Shown here piece after piece: positions 53,729 to 64,000 of a stretch of DNA of 64,000 bases. The notes under the pieces were generated by a model, which was given only the letters and a program-made list of their open reading frames with translations, ran no database searches and had not been told where the DNA came from. The stretch is taken from the NCBI RefSeq assembly GCF_019649055.1, contig NW_026570224.1:62001-126000 (forward strand). The letters are read 5' to 3'. Source of the stretch: Paramacrobiotus metropolitanus (Eukaryota > Tardigrada > Eutardigrada > Parachela > Macrobiotidae). The stretch's first letter is position 1; each line of letters starts with the position of its first letter. Both the position numbers and the translations under genes were made by a program.

Positions 53729-54392
53729 CCGCCGGTTCTTCGAACACCATCGTGTAGTTGGCCCGGTCCTCGATGCGCACGGATGGCATGGTGAAAATGT
53801 CCAGACTATAATACAGTAAATGCGAGCGATGGCGGGGAAATCTCTCGTAAGCAGAATCTCTCCGTTACGCTTATTAAATAAAATTAGCGAAATTATGCCG
53901 TTTCTGCCAGACTGAGAAACGTCATAACCAGCTGATTGCATTTTAGTATAAAAGCGAGCGTACAATTTTTGCCACACTAGAAAAACCTTTTTTTTACAAG
54001 CGTCCCCCAAAAAATCGGTTTTTGCGCAGACACATGCGTGCGCTTCGTATCGACTCAAAATACGAGTAACTTTGTTGCAGTTAAAAGGCTTACTTAAACG
54101 TGATGGAATACGAAAGCTGTTCTAAATCGTAAAACCGTTTTTTCAAAACCATTTTATTGTAACGGTGTCGCTGGAAACGTAAGAATCCTCCCGTGACGTT
54201 GTACAGGGTGGCCATCCGGGCGTTCAGTATGCGCCAGGCGACAATCAAGTAGAAATGGTAAAACTGTATTATCAGGGCCAAGAAGGTCATGCTAAGTGGT
54301 GGATGCGCCATAGGCGAAGGCTGCGCAATCACCGCTCGTTGCAAATTTTTTCGGAAGAACATATGCATATGGAGATACCCATGGGGTTTCCA
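53729..54392 (-). CDS. Unidentified membrane protein, two visible exons
   Basis: Exon A, 54392-54094 (after GTTGTAG, ending at GTAAGC): WKPHGYLHMHMFFRKNLQRA.., a hydrophobic span (MTFLALIIQFYHFYLIVAW) and RFQRHRYNKMVLKKRF. Exon B, 53805-53729 (after TATTATAG, ending at GTACGT), continues in phase with LDIFTMPSVRIEDRANYTMV, including an N-glycosylation site. Splice phases agree (AA|T). Both ends of the gene are missing; I found no further exons. I do not recognise the family. It may be a remnant. Confidence 0.4.
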
Positions 54393-55399
54393 CTACAACA
54401 GGAACACCACGGATCTGGCCGACTGCACACATGACTGACCTGGTCACACAATGTTTTGTCCGCATATCGTCGTCTGTTATTGGTTTCGATTTAACAGCCT
54501 GCATTACAAATGGGTCTAGGCTTTATACTTATTATTTTATATTACGTACTAATTCTCTCTATTAGCAAACGGTAAACGGATGTCGCGGTGTGCGTATACA
54601 CCGCCTACCACCGTTGGGAAATGTCCACACCGCAGTTAATACTGTACGTACATGCTGTTACTATGTACGTACTGTTATTACCGAGTCCTGCCGTGGTGGC
54701 CCGTGCATAATCTGTACTGTATGGTAAGTACTTCCTTACAGTACGCTTACGACTCATTTAAAATTTGATGATGGCTACGGTATGCATCCATGGAAACGAA
54801 CGGAATGGGGCGACTGTCAGATTTTCCGTTTACAACAGACTGCCCGTGATACGAACATGAGTCCTGACACAATACCGTAGTGCCGTCTGCATGCTTCACA
54901 ATATTTCCCACCGCCTGGATTTTTTAGCCACGGTTTTAGTACTGTAGCACGGTACCTCACCTGTAGATTAATCTTTCTATAAGCCTTTCATACAATCAAA
55001 ACAATTCCGTCCGGTACAGGAGGCGCCCTAGATTCAGCACGCTAATGTGACAATCATTCAGTGCTCCACTATTTCCTGACCTTTTGACGCATTGCCTGGG
55101 CAGTTAGTTTTATTCCAGAGAATCGTGACGCAAAAAGCCTTGTGATCAGTTTATCACTGTTTCTGTGTTGGATAATTTCCACCGCAAAAATAATGGTAAA
55201 CTGATTACAACGTTTAAAACGTCATTTATCTAAGTGGTCTACATAACTCGAAATACCTAACTCGAATCACATAATTTCGCCGCCCATGCTGGGCGCCGCC
55301 CTATCGTGGACTGCAACGATCGCATACCGCCGCCCATAAAAATGGGTATCTCGATGCGGCAGAGGGGTTGGTGCGCCCTGTGGGTCGAGCACCACCCAC
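54393..55399. other. Gene-free stretch
   Basis: A 70-codon frame on the minus strand (54504-54292) overlaps the preceding entry but lacks support. Nothing else is seen. Confidence 0.35.
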
Positions 55400-55640
55400 A
55401 AGTCTTTGGTGGCAGCTGAGCTACCTGGGCCTGGGCTGTTTGTGTCCGGGTGGCGAAGAGCCGGACGCGGGCTCTCTCACCCTCAACGGTGCCATCCCCA
55501 TCCTGTCCAACCGCGTCCTCACCATGACGCACTGCCGGCCAGTGCCGGGACGCCGATCTCTGCAAGGGGAATCTGTACACGGATTTTACCGACAAAAGTT
55601 TCGGCGGAGGCGGCACAAAGATTACCACAGTGAGTGAATG
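55400..55640 (+). pseudogene. Possible three-finger (Ly6/TGF-beta-receptor ectodomain type) gene fragment
   Basis: GC-rich, coding-like. One frame reads LSYLGLGCLCPGGEEPDAGS and on to MTHC; the neighbouring frame then reads QCRDADLCKGNLYTDFTDKS. The cysteine pattern ending in C-x3-DLC-x-GNL resembles the end of Ly6 or activin/BMP receptor ectodomains. The change of frame without a clear intron points to a damaged copy. Tentative. Confidence 0.3.
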
Positions 55641-55986
55641 CCCCGACGGCGTAAAAATTAGGACAAAAAAAAGTTTTTTCCGCCACATATTCTTGCTTTC
55701 AGTGCATCCCGGTGATTCTGAAGATAATACAAAGCGTTTGAGGTAAATAGTCACTTCGGTAGCGCATTAATGCCGTTTCACACACTCTAAACTCTGTGTC
55801 AATTGTCGGCTGCAATGCTCTGCTGTTTTTCACATAGCAGTCAATCTTTCACAATTCACATCTTGTTTATCTTAATTTGCGGGAATAGTACCGTATTACT
55901 TTCTCTCGCTGTATTATAACACGTGTCATTTGGTTTTTGCTAAAACAACTGATTCTCTGCAACTTGCAGCAGACAGAATAAAGGTA

Positions 55987-57168
55987 TTACTCGGATGAAC
56001 GAACTATATTCAGCAGTGCTTTTTGCACCAGCCATTCCTCCGTGTCCACGTCTGCACGCACCCAGCACTCCACGACGCTGGGATTCGGGCCAAAACGGAG
56101 GCGGGCCCCAATAAATAACGTCTGTTCACATAAGGCTGGCCCAGCCGCAGAGCACGAATAGTTTTCTTCTAGGTGTGAGTGTAGCCATAGGTCTGGTCCC
56201 AGACTGAGGACGCGCTCCAGCAGATGACCTTTAGGGATATTTAAAAGGCTACCTCGTGCTTTCCAGATAAAATGCTTGGATCCGTTAGGACAGCAGGGGA
56301 AGTTCACTTGGCACTTAAACTGTCCTTTCACGCCGGTGAGCGTCGTCACGTTGTCCATCTGTCCGATGAAGACGTCGGCCGGGCGCAGTTTTGGCTGCAG
56401 CGTAAAGTGTTTGACCGGACAGCGTTGGCCATCGCCGCAGGGACGCAGACACTCCACGCTGCCGGCGGAGAAGCGCGAGACGTTGTGTATGGACAGGTAA
56501 CTGGCCTCGTCGACAATTTGCACGGAATACTGCTGATCCTGTACTACCACGGGCGCAGTGCCGTTAATCAGGTTATCCTGGTGACGCCATAGTAGCTTGT
56601 AAGGTTCATAGTGAAAGCAGCGGAATACGGCGGTTTCTCCCGTCAGAACGCGCACGGTATCCGGTGATCGCGTTGTGTTCGTCTGTTGAGGCAGTTCGAC
56701 ACGTCCGTCGACGCTTTCTTCTTGGGCAGCGACAAACGCGTTCCATACTGAAGCAGCAAAGTTACCGGTATATGATTTGACAAAATCATGCTGCCTCATA
56801 ATACAATGAACCTGATAGCGCCTTTTTATCACCACACTACCAGAAATTTGTTCAGTTTAACATGCACGCTAAAACGGTCGCTCAAAAAATCCGTCCGCAC
56901 AATTTATATGATTTTAATGCATTTCAGAGCGCGAAATTAAAGCTTCTTTGGCACAGAATAAAATTGCGTTTGAATCGATGATACATGCATAAGGGCAAGA
57001 GCGCAAATCACAGGACTTACGCAAAAGGTTTTCCTGTTTATTCTTTTTTTCCGCCGGACTACAGCCCAAGGTTAACGTAAGCAGTAGTGCCGCTGTTAGC
57101 GCCGAAATTATGCGGATTCGTTCTGCGAGATGATGTAAACTGCTCACCGGCTCAGCTTCTTTCATCAC
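55987..57168 (-). CDS. Ig-like cluster protein, copy 4 (intact)
   Basis: Exon 1 57168-57021 (anchor IISALTAALLLTLTLGCS, charged stretch) and exon 2 56747-55987 (after GCTGCTTCAG), phase 1, 302 residues. Ig-like core: VLTGETAVFRCFHYEPYKLL, LLWRHQDN, YLSIHNVSRFSAGSVECLRP. The second Cys-rich domain ends SVVECWVRADVDTEEW and LLNIVRSSE. The intron resembles that of copy 2 over more than 100 bp (near 56820-56920 against 50760-50860), so copies 2 and 4 arose by duplication of the whole gene. Secreted or anchored; function unknown. Confidence 0.8.
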
Positions 57169-57630
57169 AACAAATTACGGTGTAACTATAATATACAATC
57201 TAAGGACAATAATCCAAGGTCACGAACATTTTAGCAATATGTGCTCGAGGTCGTAATCGCTGCTGGAAAATAGATACACCAGCCACATATCTATCTATCC
57301 AGACTTTACAGATCCATTGGTAACTGTATTACAGAGATTCCGGGAGCAGGCTGGCTTCAAAACCTTGAATTCTTAATCGGACAACTGCTTTTACCGGTGA
57401 TTACAGAGCATCCATGTATCTGTACGCGATTCTTTGTAATTGACATTTGGTATTTTCTAACCAAACTTTGCATGCAACCTCAAGAAACTTATGCTGAACA
57501 GAGCAACAATCCACGCACTACGTACTTAACAGCTGCACGGGTTCCGCCGGACGCCTGCCACTTAAGAACGTGGCACCATTCGCTCACAAGAGCATTTCGC
57601 AGACACAGCATGCAAATGCTCGCACTCGTA
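57169..57630. other. Spacer upstream of Ig-like copy 4
   Basis: No gene seen. Confidence 0.35.
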
Positions 57631-57713
57631 CTGTATCCGCTCGCACATCTTGAACCACAGAGTCCGTGTACGGGAAAAACACGCATTCAATATACACACT
57701 CTAACCGGGCAAA
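57631..57713 (+). repeat. Inverted repeat arm 1 (83 bp)
   Basis: Reverse-complement match to 58099-58182 with about eight differences (shared words CGCTCGCACATCTTG, GTACGGGAAAAAC, CATTCAATATACACACTC). The pair encloses about 385 bp and may be the ends of a MITE. Confidence 0.8.
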
Positions 57714-58098
57714 ATGCACGACTACGAAATATTCCTCATTTGGTTTCAAGATGAACAGTTCTTCTTGTGAATTTGTTTATTAAATCAAGTCTTTTCATTT
57801 AAATGGCAATTCACTCTGGAAAAAAAAGGTTCTGTAGCTGGAAGCTCGCATTGTTCGGTGGTTCATCGCCATCAAGAATGTTGACGCGGAACGTACCCCT
57901 CCCCCTCCAGGGGCACCCCAAAAACCACAACAAAATCTGTTTGTAACTCGTGCTTACGCCAAAGCTGTATGTTAATGGCTGCTTTCGAGCCTAAACATGA
58001 TAAAAATTGTTAGAGCTCTAATTTTTTTCATTATTCAAGAAGTTCTCCAGTCCAGATGTTGTAAGACATCAGAAATTTATCAAATCGCGAATCGCGCG

Positions 58099-58182
58099 TT
58101 TGGCCCGGTTAGAGTGTGTATATTGAATGCGCGTTTTTCCCGTACACACACTCTGTGGTCCAAGATGTGCGAGCGAATACAG
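58099..58182 (-). repeat. Inverted repeat arm 2 (84 bp)
   Basis: Partner of 57631-57713. Confidence 0.8.
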
Positions 58183-58530
58183 TATTTGCACGCCGACCTT
58201 ATGTGTAATGTGCACGTAGACAGCAGACAACCCGTTGAGCATCGTCTGGCGCGATTTCTCCTTCTGCTTCTTCGTGGTGGTCTCATCAGCAAACTCGTTC
58301 TCTTCAGGTTTCTTCTCCCTGATGGCCGTCGGGGTTCCTTCCGTTTTCACACCAGTTAAATCAAAACGTCTTCCTCTCGCTCCATCGACTCTTCTTTCCA
58401 CAGTTCTGCACGCTTTTCGCCCTACCACATGCATCACGAATTGTAACAGCGTCCAAGCAGAGAACTCATCTGATCGTTTCAGGTATGGCCCACAACTGTT
58501 TACCATCATTTTCAGCATCCCTTACGTTTT
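58183..58530. other. Region 3' of receptor guanylyl cyclase 2
   Basis: A minus-strand frame (58518-58069) is rich in Lys/Glu but has no start, splice or homology support. I treat the region as 3' flank. Confidence 0.35.
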
Positions 58531-61500
58531 CTACATTCGCGTGGTCAAGGACCGCCCCTTTATTCTCCCCATTCCGCCCTTCCGCGAATCGGCCAAGCGA
58601 CGCGCCCGGTACGCCATCATGTCGTAGTGGAACTGCTCCTCCAGGGGCGCCAGTTCCGTGTCTTCCAGCACGTCCCGCACGATGAAGCACACGATGACGC
58701 CTTTACCTTTGACGAAGACTTCTCCGTTCTCCTGTAGCTCGAAATGCTCCGACAGAAGCTCTTTGGTCATGGCGCTGCATCGCACCGTCATCTCTACAGA
58801 GCCGTATCATCATCATGGATAAAAATTGTACTTAATTGGTTAGCTGTACGTGCCTTCCGCGGTTTCCAGCATGCGCGTGCAGATCTGCGCCGTTTCCCCG
58901 AACAGGCAATAACGGAGAAGCACGTGACCGACGACTCCGCCCACACAAGGACCTAAAAATAAAGACAGTGCTTATTTCTTACTAAAGAATGTTTGTGACC
59001 TTTAGTCAGATCATGGGTGGGTGCACAAATTACCGGAATTAATGCCGCTTGTTATTCGTAGCACTTCATTTGGACGATGCCGGATCTTAAACTGCAGCGA
59101 CGTGTACAGCATCCCAAGTGCTGCTTTGACAACCTGTTCGCCATGGATATGGCCGTTTCTGATGGGTGCGCCGGAAACGATCTGTAACAAATCCAGCCGC
59201 TTACTGACGTCTGCCGAAAAAGTGTCGCCGCTAACGTACCGTTCCAACATTGTCATGAAAATCCACTTTCAAGCATCCCTGTCGCGCCACATGTTCTTCC
59301 AGAAAATGATGAAAATCCAGCAGGAACTCGGTAATTTGCAGTGCCGTGGAATCCGCAGTGATCCGTGCAAAGTTATCAATGGCCACCAGCATAATCGTAC
59401 AGGATTCGAACGTCTCCGGTAGAATCTTCTCCGCGCGTTTCAAGCGTTCGGCCACAACTCTACAAACCGAACGCGCCATGACCTTTACAGTTTGTACTTA
59501 ACATCTGCTTGATTACTTTGGTATTATGTCGCCTAGAAGCTCGTCGCTCTGGGTTTTCTGCTCGAGCAATGTTTGGCTGCGTTCCTCGATGATCTGCTGC
59601 AGGTTCGTCATGAGTTCTTCCATCTGATCGAGCAAAGTATCCAGGATGCTGCCCTTTTCACCGAAACCCCTACCAAAAACCAGTTAATGGCTGACATGTA
59701 AAACGGACTCTATAAAGGTCACGTACAGGTGCTTGCCGAGATCCTTCATCATGACCTTAACCTGCAGGATACTCGGACGGTCCGCCGGGCTCTGCGTCCA
59801 GCAACGATGCGCCAGTTCTACCAGCGTAGAATCGGCGTGCTCTTCCGTAAGGGTCGGACGGAATGCGACGTAGGATTCGTCACCAGATGGTGCCGGTCGT
59901 TTTAGTTCGTCCACGATTTCTACGTTTAAAAGCCAGATTTTCAGCCAGTCGAATGACATGAAAACAGCAGCAACTAAAGAGCTGCTGATTGTCTTCACCG
60001 CTGTTTATACCTTCAGCACTCATGGCACCGAACATCCCAAACGGCGGCATCCGCAACACCGTTTCCTGGAGAATAATCCCGAAACTGTAGATATCACTGG
60101 CTTTGGAGGGAGCGCGGGAATTCCCATGAACGCTATAGTCGCTGCGCAGCCGCTCCGGAGCCATCCACAGCATGCGAGCATAGAAGGAGCTGTCCCGTTT
60201 TGCCGCCCACATCTCGGCCACCGACAACTCGAAGAAGCTGTCCAGTCCACAGTCGGCAATTTTCAGTCCGAAGCGCATATCGATGAAGCAGCAGTGCGAT
60301 GTTAGTCGGCCGTGGCAACCCAGCGGACTCTGTTGAATGTACGCCAGGCCTTTAACGATGTCGTGCAGCAGCGAGTAGCGAATGGTCCAGTCGACTTTAT
60401 GCAGGACATCTAACAGCATCTCCTAAAGACCAAAGCAACCGAGTAACAAATACACCATACAGTCGAAATTTCAGTGGCTTAAAAATTGACCAATCACAGC
60501 ACCGCTCGGCGTGCGACGGCAAAAAGCGCCTATGTCATCGCACTGATACTAACATGTCGTTACGGATGTTAAAATACCGCCCTGATACATCAGTAGAGTT
60601 ATATTACACACTGGAAATTCCTAGTTAAAAACTCAACCAATCAAAGCGGAGCTCGAATTACGACTGGTTTCAACGCGGCAAAAGGCATCTGACCAAGCAT
60701 GCTGCTGCCCAGTGCGACCGTACCGACAGTGAGCCTTTCGAGCAGTACTCGTAGATGATCATCACGTGATCGGGATCCAGACACGCCCCTTCAAACAGCG
60801 CCACATTCTCATGCCGTAGCGTCGTGGCGGTGTTGATCTCGTTGACCAGACGGCGGGTCAAGTGCAGCCGGTACTTCTTGCTCAGCCGGCCCATGAAGAG
60901 CTTGCGGTTCCAGTAGATCCCGTACGGCTGGATGTGGCCGTACAGCGCCGTGTCCTGCGCCTGGACGTCGCGCACATCCGCCCGGTCCTTCTCCGTCGCG
61001 CACTCCGCGTTGAGGAACTTGATGGCTTCCTTTTTGGCGCTGGATTCGCGGATGCTGTCGGGACTGGGCAGCGTCAGGTCGTTCCAGCGGGCAATCCACG
61101 AGTGGCGGACCTTGCGCTCGATGTGGGCTTGTGCGAAACAGCAGTACGCGATGCCGGCGATTAGAAGGGCGCCACCGACGGCGGATCCTACCGCCGCCCC
61201 GATCACCGAAAGGTTGGATCCCGAACCTGCGTGTGCAAGTTAAAATTTCGTTACATACCTTTTTTATATATCCTGTTTCGGACTGTTGCTTTTTTAGTTA
61301 AGATGTTCGAAACTCTTTGACTTTATAAAATAAAAATAATCAGAAATGGTAGCTGCGATTTACCGCTGTCATCACACAGGGATCCGTCAAACCCGCATTT
61401 CGGCACATTAGACGGCGCCACCGGTCCCGGCCACTCCGGTTCCGTGGTGCAGCTCAGCTGTTGGGAGAAGCCGTCGTAATTACACACTTGCTGCAAAGGA

Positions 61501-61869
61501 ACGCAGTGAAGCACAATTACAGGTACTACGGAGGTCTCAGGTAGGTTGTACCTGCCATTGGGCGGCTGTTGTATTGTCCATGTCGTACATGAGGAAGTGC
61601 TCGATATATTCGCCCTTGGACCCAATGGTAAACGGCCTCAGTGCGCCATCTATCAAACGCAGTAACTGCGAACCGCTCGTTCTCGTTTACAAGGTCTGCG
61701 CAAGAACAGAAAGCCACTGAAGGATTAAATTTACCCTGGAACGTGGTATTCCAAACCGACGCTTTGAGGAAGTCCCGGATGAGATTCACACTGGTGCCGT
61801 TAACTGTGTACGCCCGACGTAGCGCTGCGCCGGCGGCGATGATGGCGTTGTAGTCCGACAACATCAAAT
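58531..61869 (-). CDS. Receptor-type guanylyl cyclase 2 (pseudocyclase), 5' incomplete
   Basis: Visible exons run leftward: 61869 to about 61734 (SDYNAIIAAGAALRRAY), 61649-61552 (FTIGSKGEYIEHFLMYDMD), 61490-61364 (VPKCGFDGSLCDDS), 61226-60724 (membrane span VGSAVGGALLIAGIAYCCF and start of the kinase-like domain), 60422-60011 (GCHGRLTSHC, LKIADCGLD, MLWMAPERL), about 59919-59726, about 59669-59519 (coiled coil LLEQKTQSDELLGDIIPK), about 59486-59235, 59190-59020, 58950-58845 and 58795-58531. The cyclase domain reads CTIMLVAIDNFARI where VTIYFSDIVGFTAL is expected, and KVDFHDNVGT where KVETIGDAYM is expected. Both metal aspartates and the guanine-binding glutamate are therefore changed. LRYCLFGETAQICTRM and KGKG are kept. 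A regulatory, non-catalytic receptor subunit is likely. Upstream ligand-domain exons are beyond the LINE. Confidence 0.85.
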
Positions 61870-61888
61870 CTGCGCATAGAACACCATA

Positions 61889-64000
61889 GGTTTAGGTTTT
61901 TAGGTTTTTAATGCTTAATGTCTACAGACACAAGGAATCACTCCTCATCGAGATCTATAGACAAGTCGAACAATTAAGATAAGAAAACAGTGCAACGAAA
62001 AACGACAAAATAAGTGATGGTTACATCAATTTTAACAAAGGTCAAGCTTATTAAGCGTGTCAAGGTGGTCTTTAACAGAGGCGATCTCCTTCCATGAAAC
62101 GCTTTCCAGTGCTGCCTGGAACAAATGTAGTGAACGATAGGATGATGCGTCCAAATCGAGGTCGTTCCAGACTTTGGCGATCCTCCATGAGAACGAGTCT
62201 TCACTGGCTGGCACTTCGGTCCCGCAGAAAGTCGTATTCGCAGCTTGAATAGGGAATGGGTGGCGCGACATCCGGTTTGCATTTCGCGTGTTACCTGCAA
62301 CAGTACTGACGGCAGTAACTGACTCATAACTAGTGAAAAAGTAGTTGCCGAAGGGCATCATGCCGAATAATAGCTTATATGCAACAAACAAAGAGGTTTT
62401 AACCCGACGTAACTCAACGCAGTCCCAGTTTAACTCACGAAGTCGGCCACAGTAATCGTTACGCGCGCTTCCCAAACGAAGCCTTTTTAAAAATTTCAAA
62501 ACACATCTCTCTAGATCTTCTCTTTGCGCTTTTAGGAAAGGTTTTACCACTGGACTGCAGTAATCCAGAAGAGGAAAAATTAGTGCTTTAAATAAACAGA
62601 TAAGAGCTGCAGAATCATAGTGATCGAACAGCGACAACATGTAACCAATACGCTTTCGTACCCTGTTGCATAAATTACTGGTATGCTCACCCCACCGCAG
62701 TTTCCGGTCTACCAGCAATCCTAAATACTTGTTCACGACACGATTTTCAATTTCGGTATTGTTTAGCAAATATTTATGAATGTCAGTTAAACTTCGCTTT
62801 TTTGAAAAACGCATGTGCACAGACTTTTTCGGATTAAAGGTCAACCGTTTGGCAACTGCGGCTTTAAAAACGGCATCGATATCTTCCTGTAATTTTCCGC
62901 AGTCATCGCCTGATATTAAAGGTCTGCACAAAAACACATCATCCGCAAAAATAAAAATTCTGCTACCGTTAAGTAAAACAATCGTCAATCCGTTAATTTC
63001 GCAAATAAACAGTATAGGACCTAACACTGAACCTTGCGGTACTCCGCTCGTAACTATACCGCTTTTCGAAAACGAGCCATTTACTACCACAATCTGTTGG
63101 CGACCGGTTAGATAGTTATCTAACAGACCAACAACGTCAGGATCAATACCAAGTGATTCTAGCGTCGTAAGCAGGGATTTGTGATCAACACGATCAAATG
63201 CCTTTGAGCAGTCCAGCATTACCGCGTCCACCTCAAATCCACTGTCAATAAAATCTCCAACAAATTTTGTGAAAACAAAACACTGCAGTTCCGTGTTTCG
63301 TTTAGCACGGTATCCGAACTGGCTATCGCTTAACAAACCATTAATTTCCAAAAAAAGCCTCAAATAATTTGCAATACACCTTTCAAACACTTTTGAAATG
63401 GGATGCAAAATTGCGATAGGGCGGTAATTGTTAATTACTGTTTGATCGACAGATGATTTGGGAAGAGGTGTTACGTAAGACGTTTTCCAATGAGATGGAA
63501 ACGTATTGCACTCAACACAAGCATTGAACAGTGTGACAAGTGGGGCGACAATTGTTGTACCGCAAGCTTTTAACAAAGAGTTAGACATTTTAAATTGCCC
63601 TGAAGAAGAAAAAAATTTCATATCGTTTAGAGCAGTTATTACATCGTTTTCACAAATTTTAAAAACGGTTTCTCTATCTTTCGGTTTCGTTGGCTTAACG
63701 GAGCAGTGGGAAAAGCAATCGTTCTGAGAACTGAGAAAGGTTTCGTTAAGTTTATTTGCTTTATCGGAATCAGAAAAAAGCGTAACGCCTTCTGGGGTTC
63801 TAATGGGTGGCAGGGTTTTTTTATCAACACTTTGCTTAACAAACTGCCAAAATTTCTTTGGATTGTTTCGGGTCGCTGTTGCAACGTTAAGAATGGCGTT
63901 TCTGCGATGGGATTTCAGAAGCGCATTAACTTTTTGGCATTCCATTTTACATAAATTTTTCACAAGCTCTTTTTTAGCAGCTGATGTTTCACGCAGCATT
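61889..64000 (-). mobile_element. Non-LTR retrotransposon (LINE, CR1/L2-like), 5' end outside the window
   Basis: One open frame (63999-62032) of 655 codons encodes reverse transcriptase: NYRPIAILHPISKVFERC, QFGYRAKRNTEL, VMLDCSKAFDRVDH, SGVPQGSVLGPILF, IFIFADDVFLC (catalytic ADD), FNPKKSVHMRFS and NKYLGLLVDRKLRW. The C-terminal part (FSWRIAKVWNDLD) is typical for the group. About 140 bp of 3' untranslated sequence end in a short TTTTTAGG-type repeat (61889-61910 on the plus strand), as in CR1/L2 clades, instead of poly-A. The frame is intact over the visible part. The endonuclease would lie beyond the window. It is inserted about 20 bp ahead of a splice acceptor of receptor guanylyl cyclase 2, same strand. 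Confidence 0.9.

Noticed and set aside
58069-58518. 149-codon minus-strand frame after receptor cyclase 2 as its C-terminal tail
   Set aside because: The cyclase frame already ends at 58531 and part of this frame lies in the 58099-58182 inverted repeat.

Overview
This is a eukaryotic window. Host genes are split into short GC-rich exons by introns that are mostly small (about 40-300 bp), with GT..AG borders and AT-rich intergenic DNA. The host genes are an alpha-tubulin acetyltransferase-like gene, two receptor guanylyl cyclases, a secreted thyroglobulin-type protein and a local family of Ig-like secreted or anchored proteins. They point to a small-genome invertebrate animal; a tardigrade or another ecdysozoan is my best guess, but the sequence alone does not prove it.

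Layout. (1) 482-1438 holds an ATAT1/MEC-17-like gene. (2) 1477-21982 is a 20.5-kb Polinton/Maverick with 229-bp terminal inverted repeats that I read as identical, AG..CT ends and a 6-bp target duplication (GTCACC). It landed 33 bp past the stop codon of the ATAT1-like gene. It carries the full Polinton set: protein-primed DNA polymerase B, chromodomain integrase, packaging ATPase, adenovirus-type protease, major and minor capsid proteins and capsid-associated proteins. It also carries a TBP-like protein, five paralogous small proteins with a PC4-like pattern, and two BIR/IAP-type proteins. It looks nearly whole and young, with roughly half a dozen interruptions (breaks or introns). (3) 22284-24829 is a degraded inverted-repeat element. 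(4) 25093-25513 encodes a small secreted thyroglobulin type-1-like protein. (5) 27683-36204 is receptor guanylyl cyclase 1 (+). (6) 36205-44300 is mostly non-coding, with diverged duplicated blocks, a guanylyl cyclase fragment and several hairpins. (7) 44322-57168 is a cluster of four Ig-like paralogues: copy 1 is wrecked by an internal inversion, copy 2 has a DIRS/Ngaro-like retroelement in its intron, and copies 3 and 4 look intact. A MULE-like foldback MITE, a second cyclase fragment and an unknown two-exon gene lie among them. (8) 58531-61869 (-) is receptor guanylyl cyclase 2, 5' incomplete. Just upstream of its first visible exon is a CR1/L2-type LINE (61889-64000) that runs off the window.

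The strongest points for follow-up are these. The Polinton pairs a TATA-binding-protein homologue with a PC4-like family, and a shared non-coding element lies ahead of several of its genes, which suggests that it brings its own promoter-recognition parts. Both receptor cyclases have lost metal-binding aspartates in the cyclase domain. The Ig-like cluster shows very recent rearrangement.
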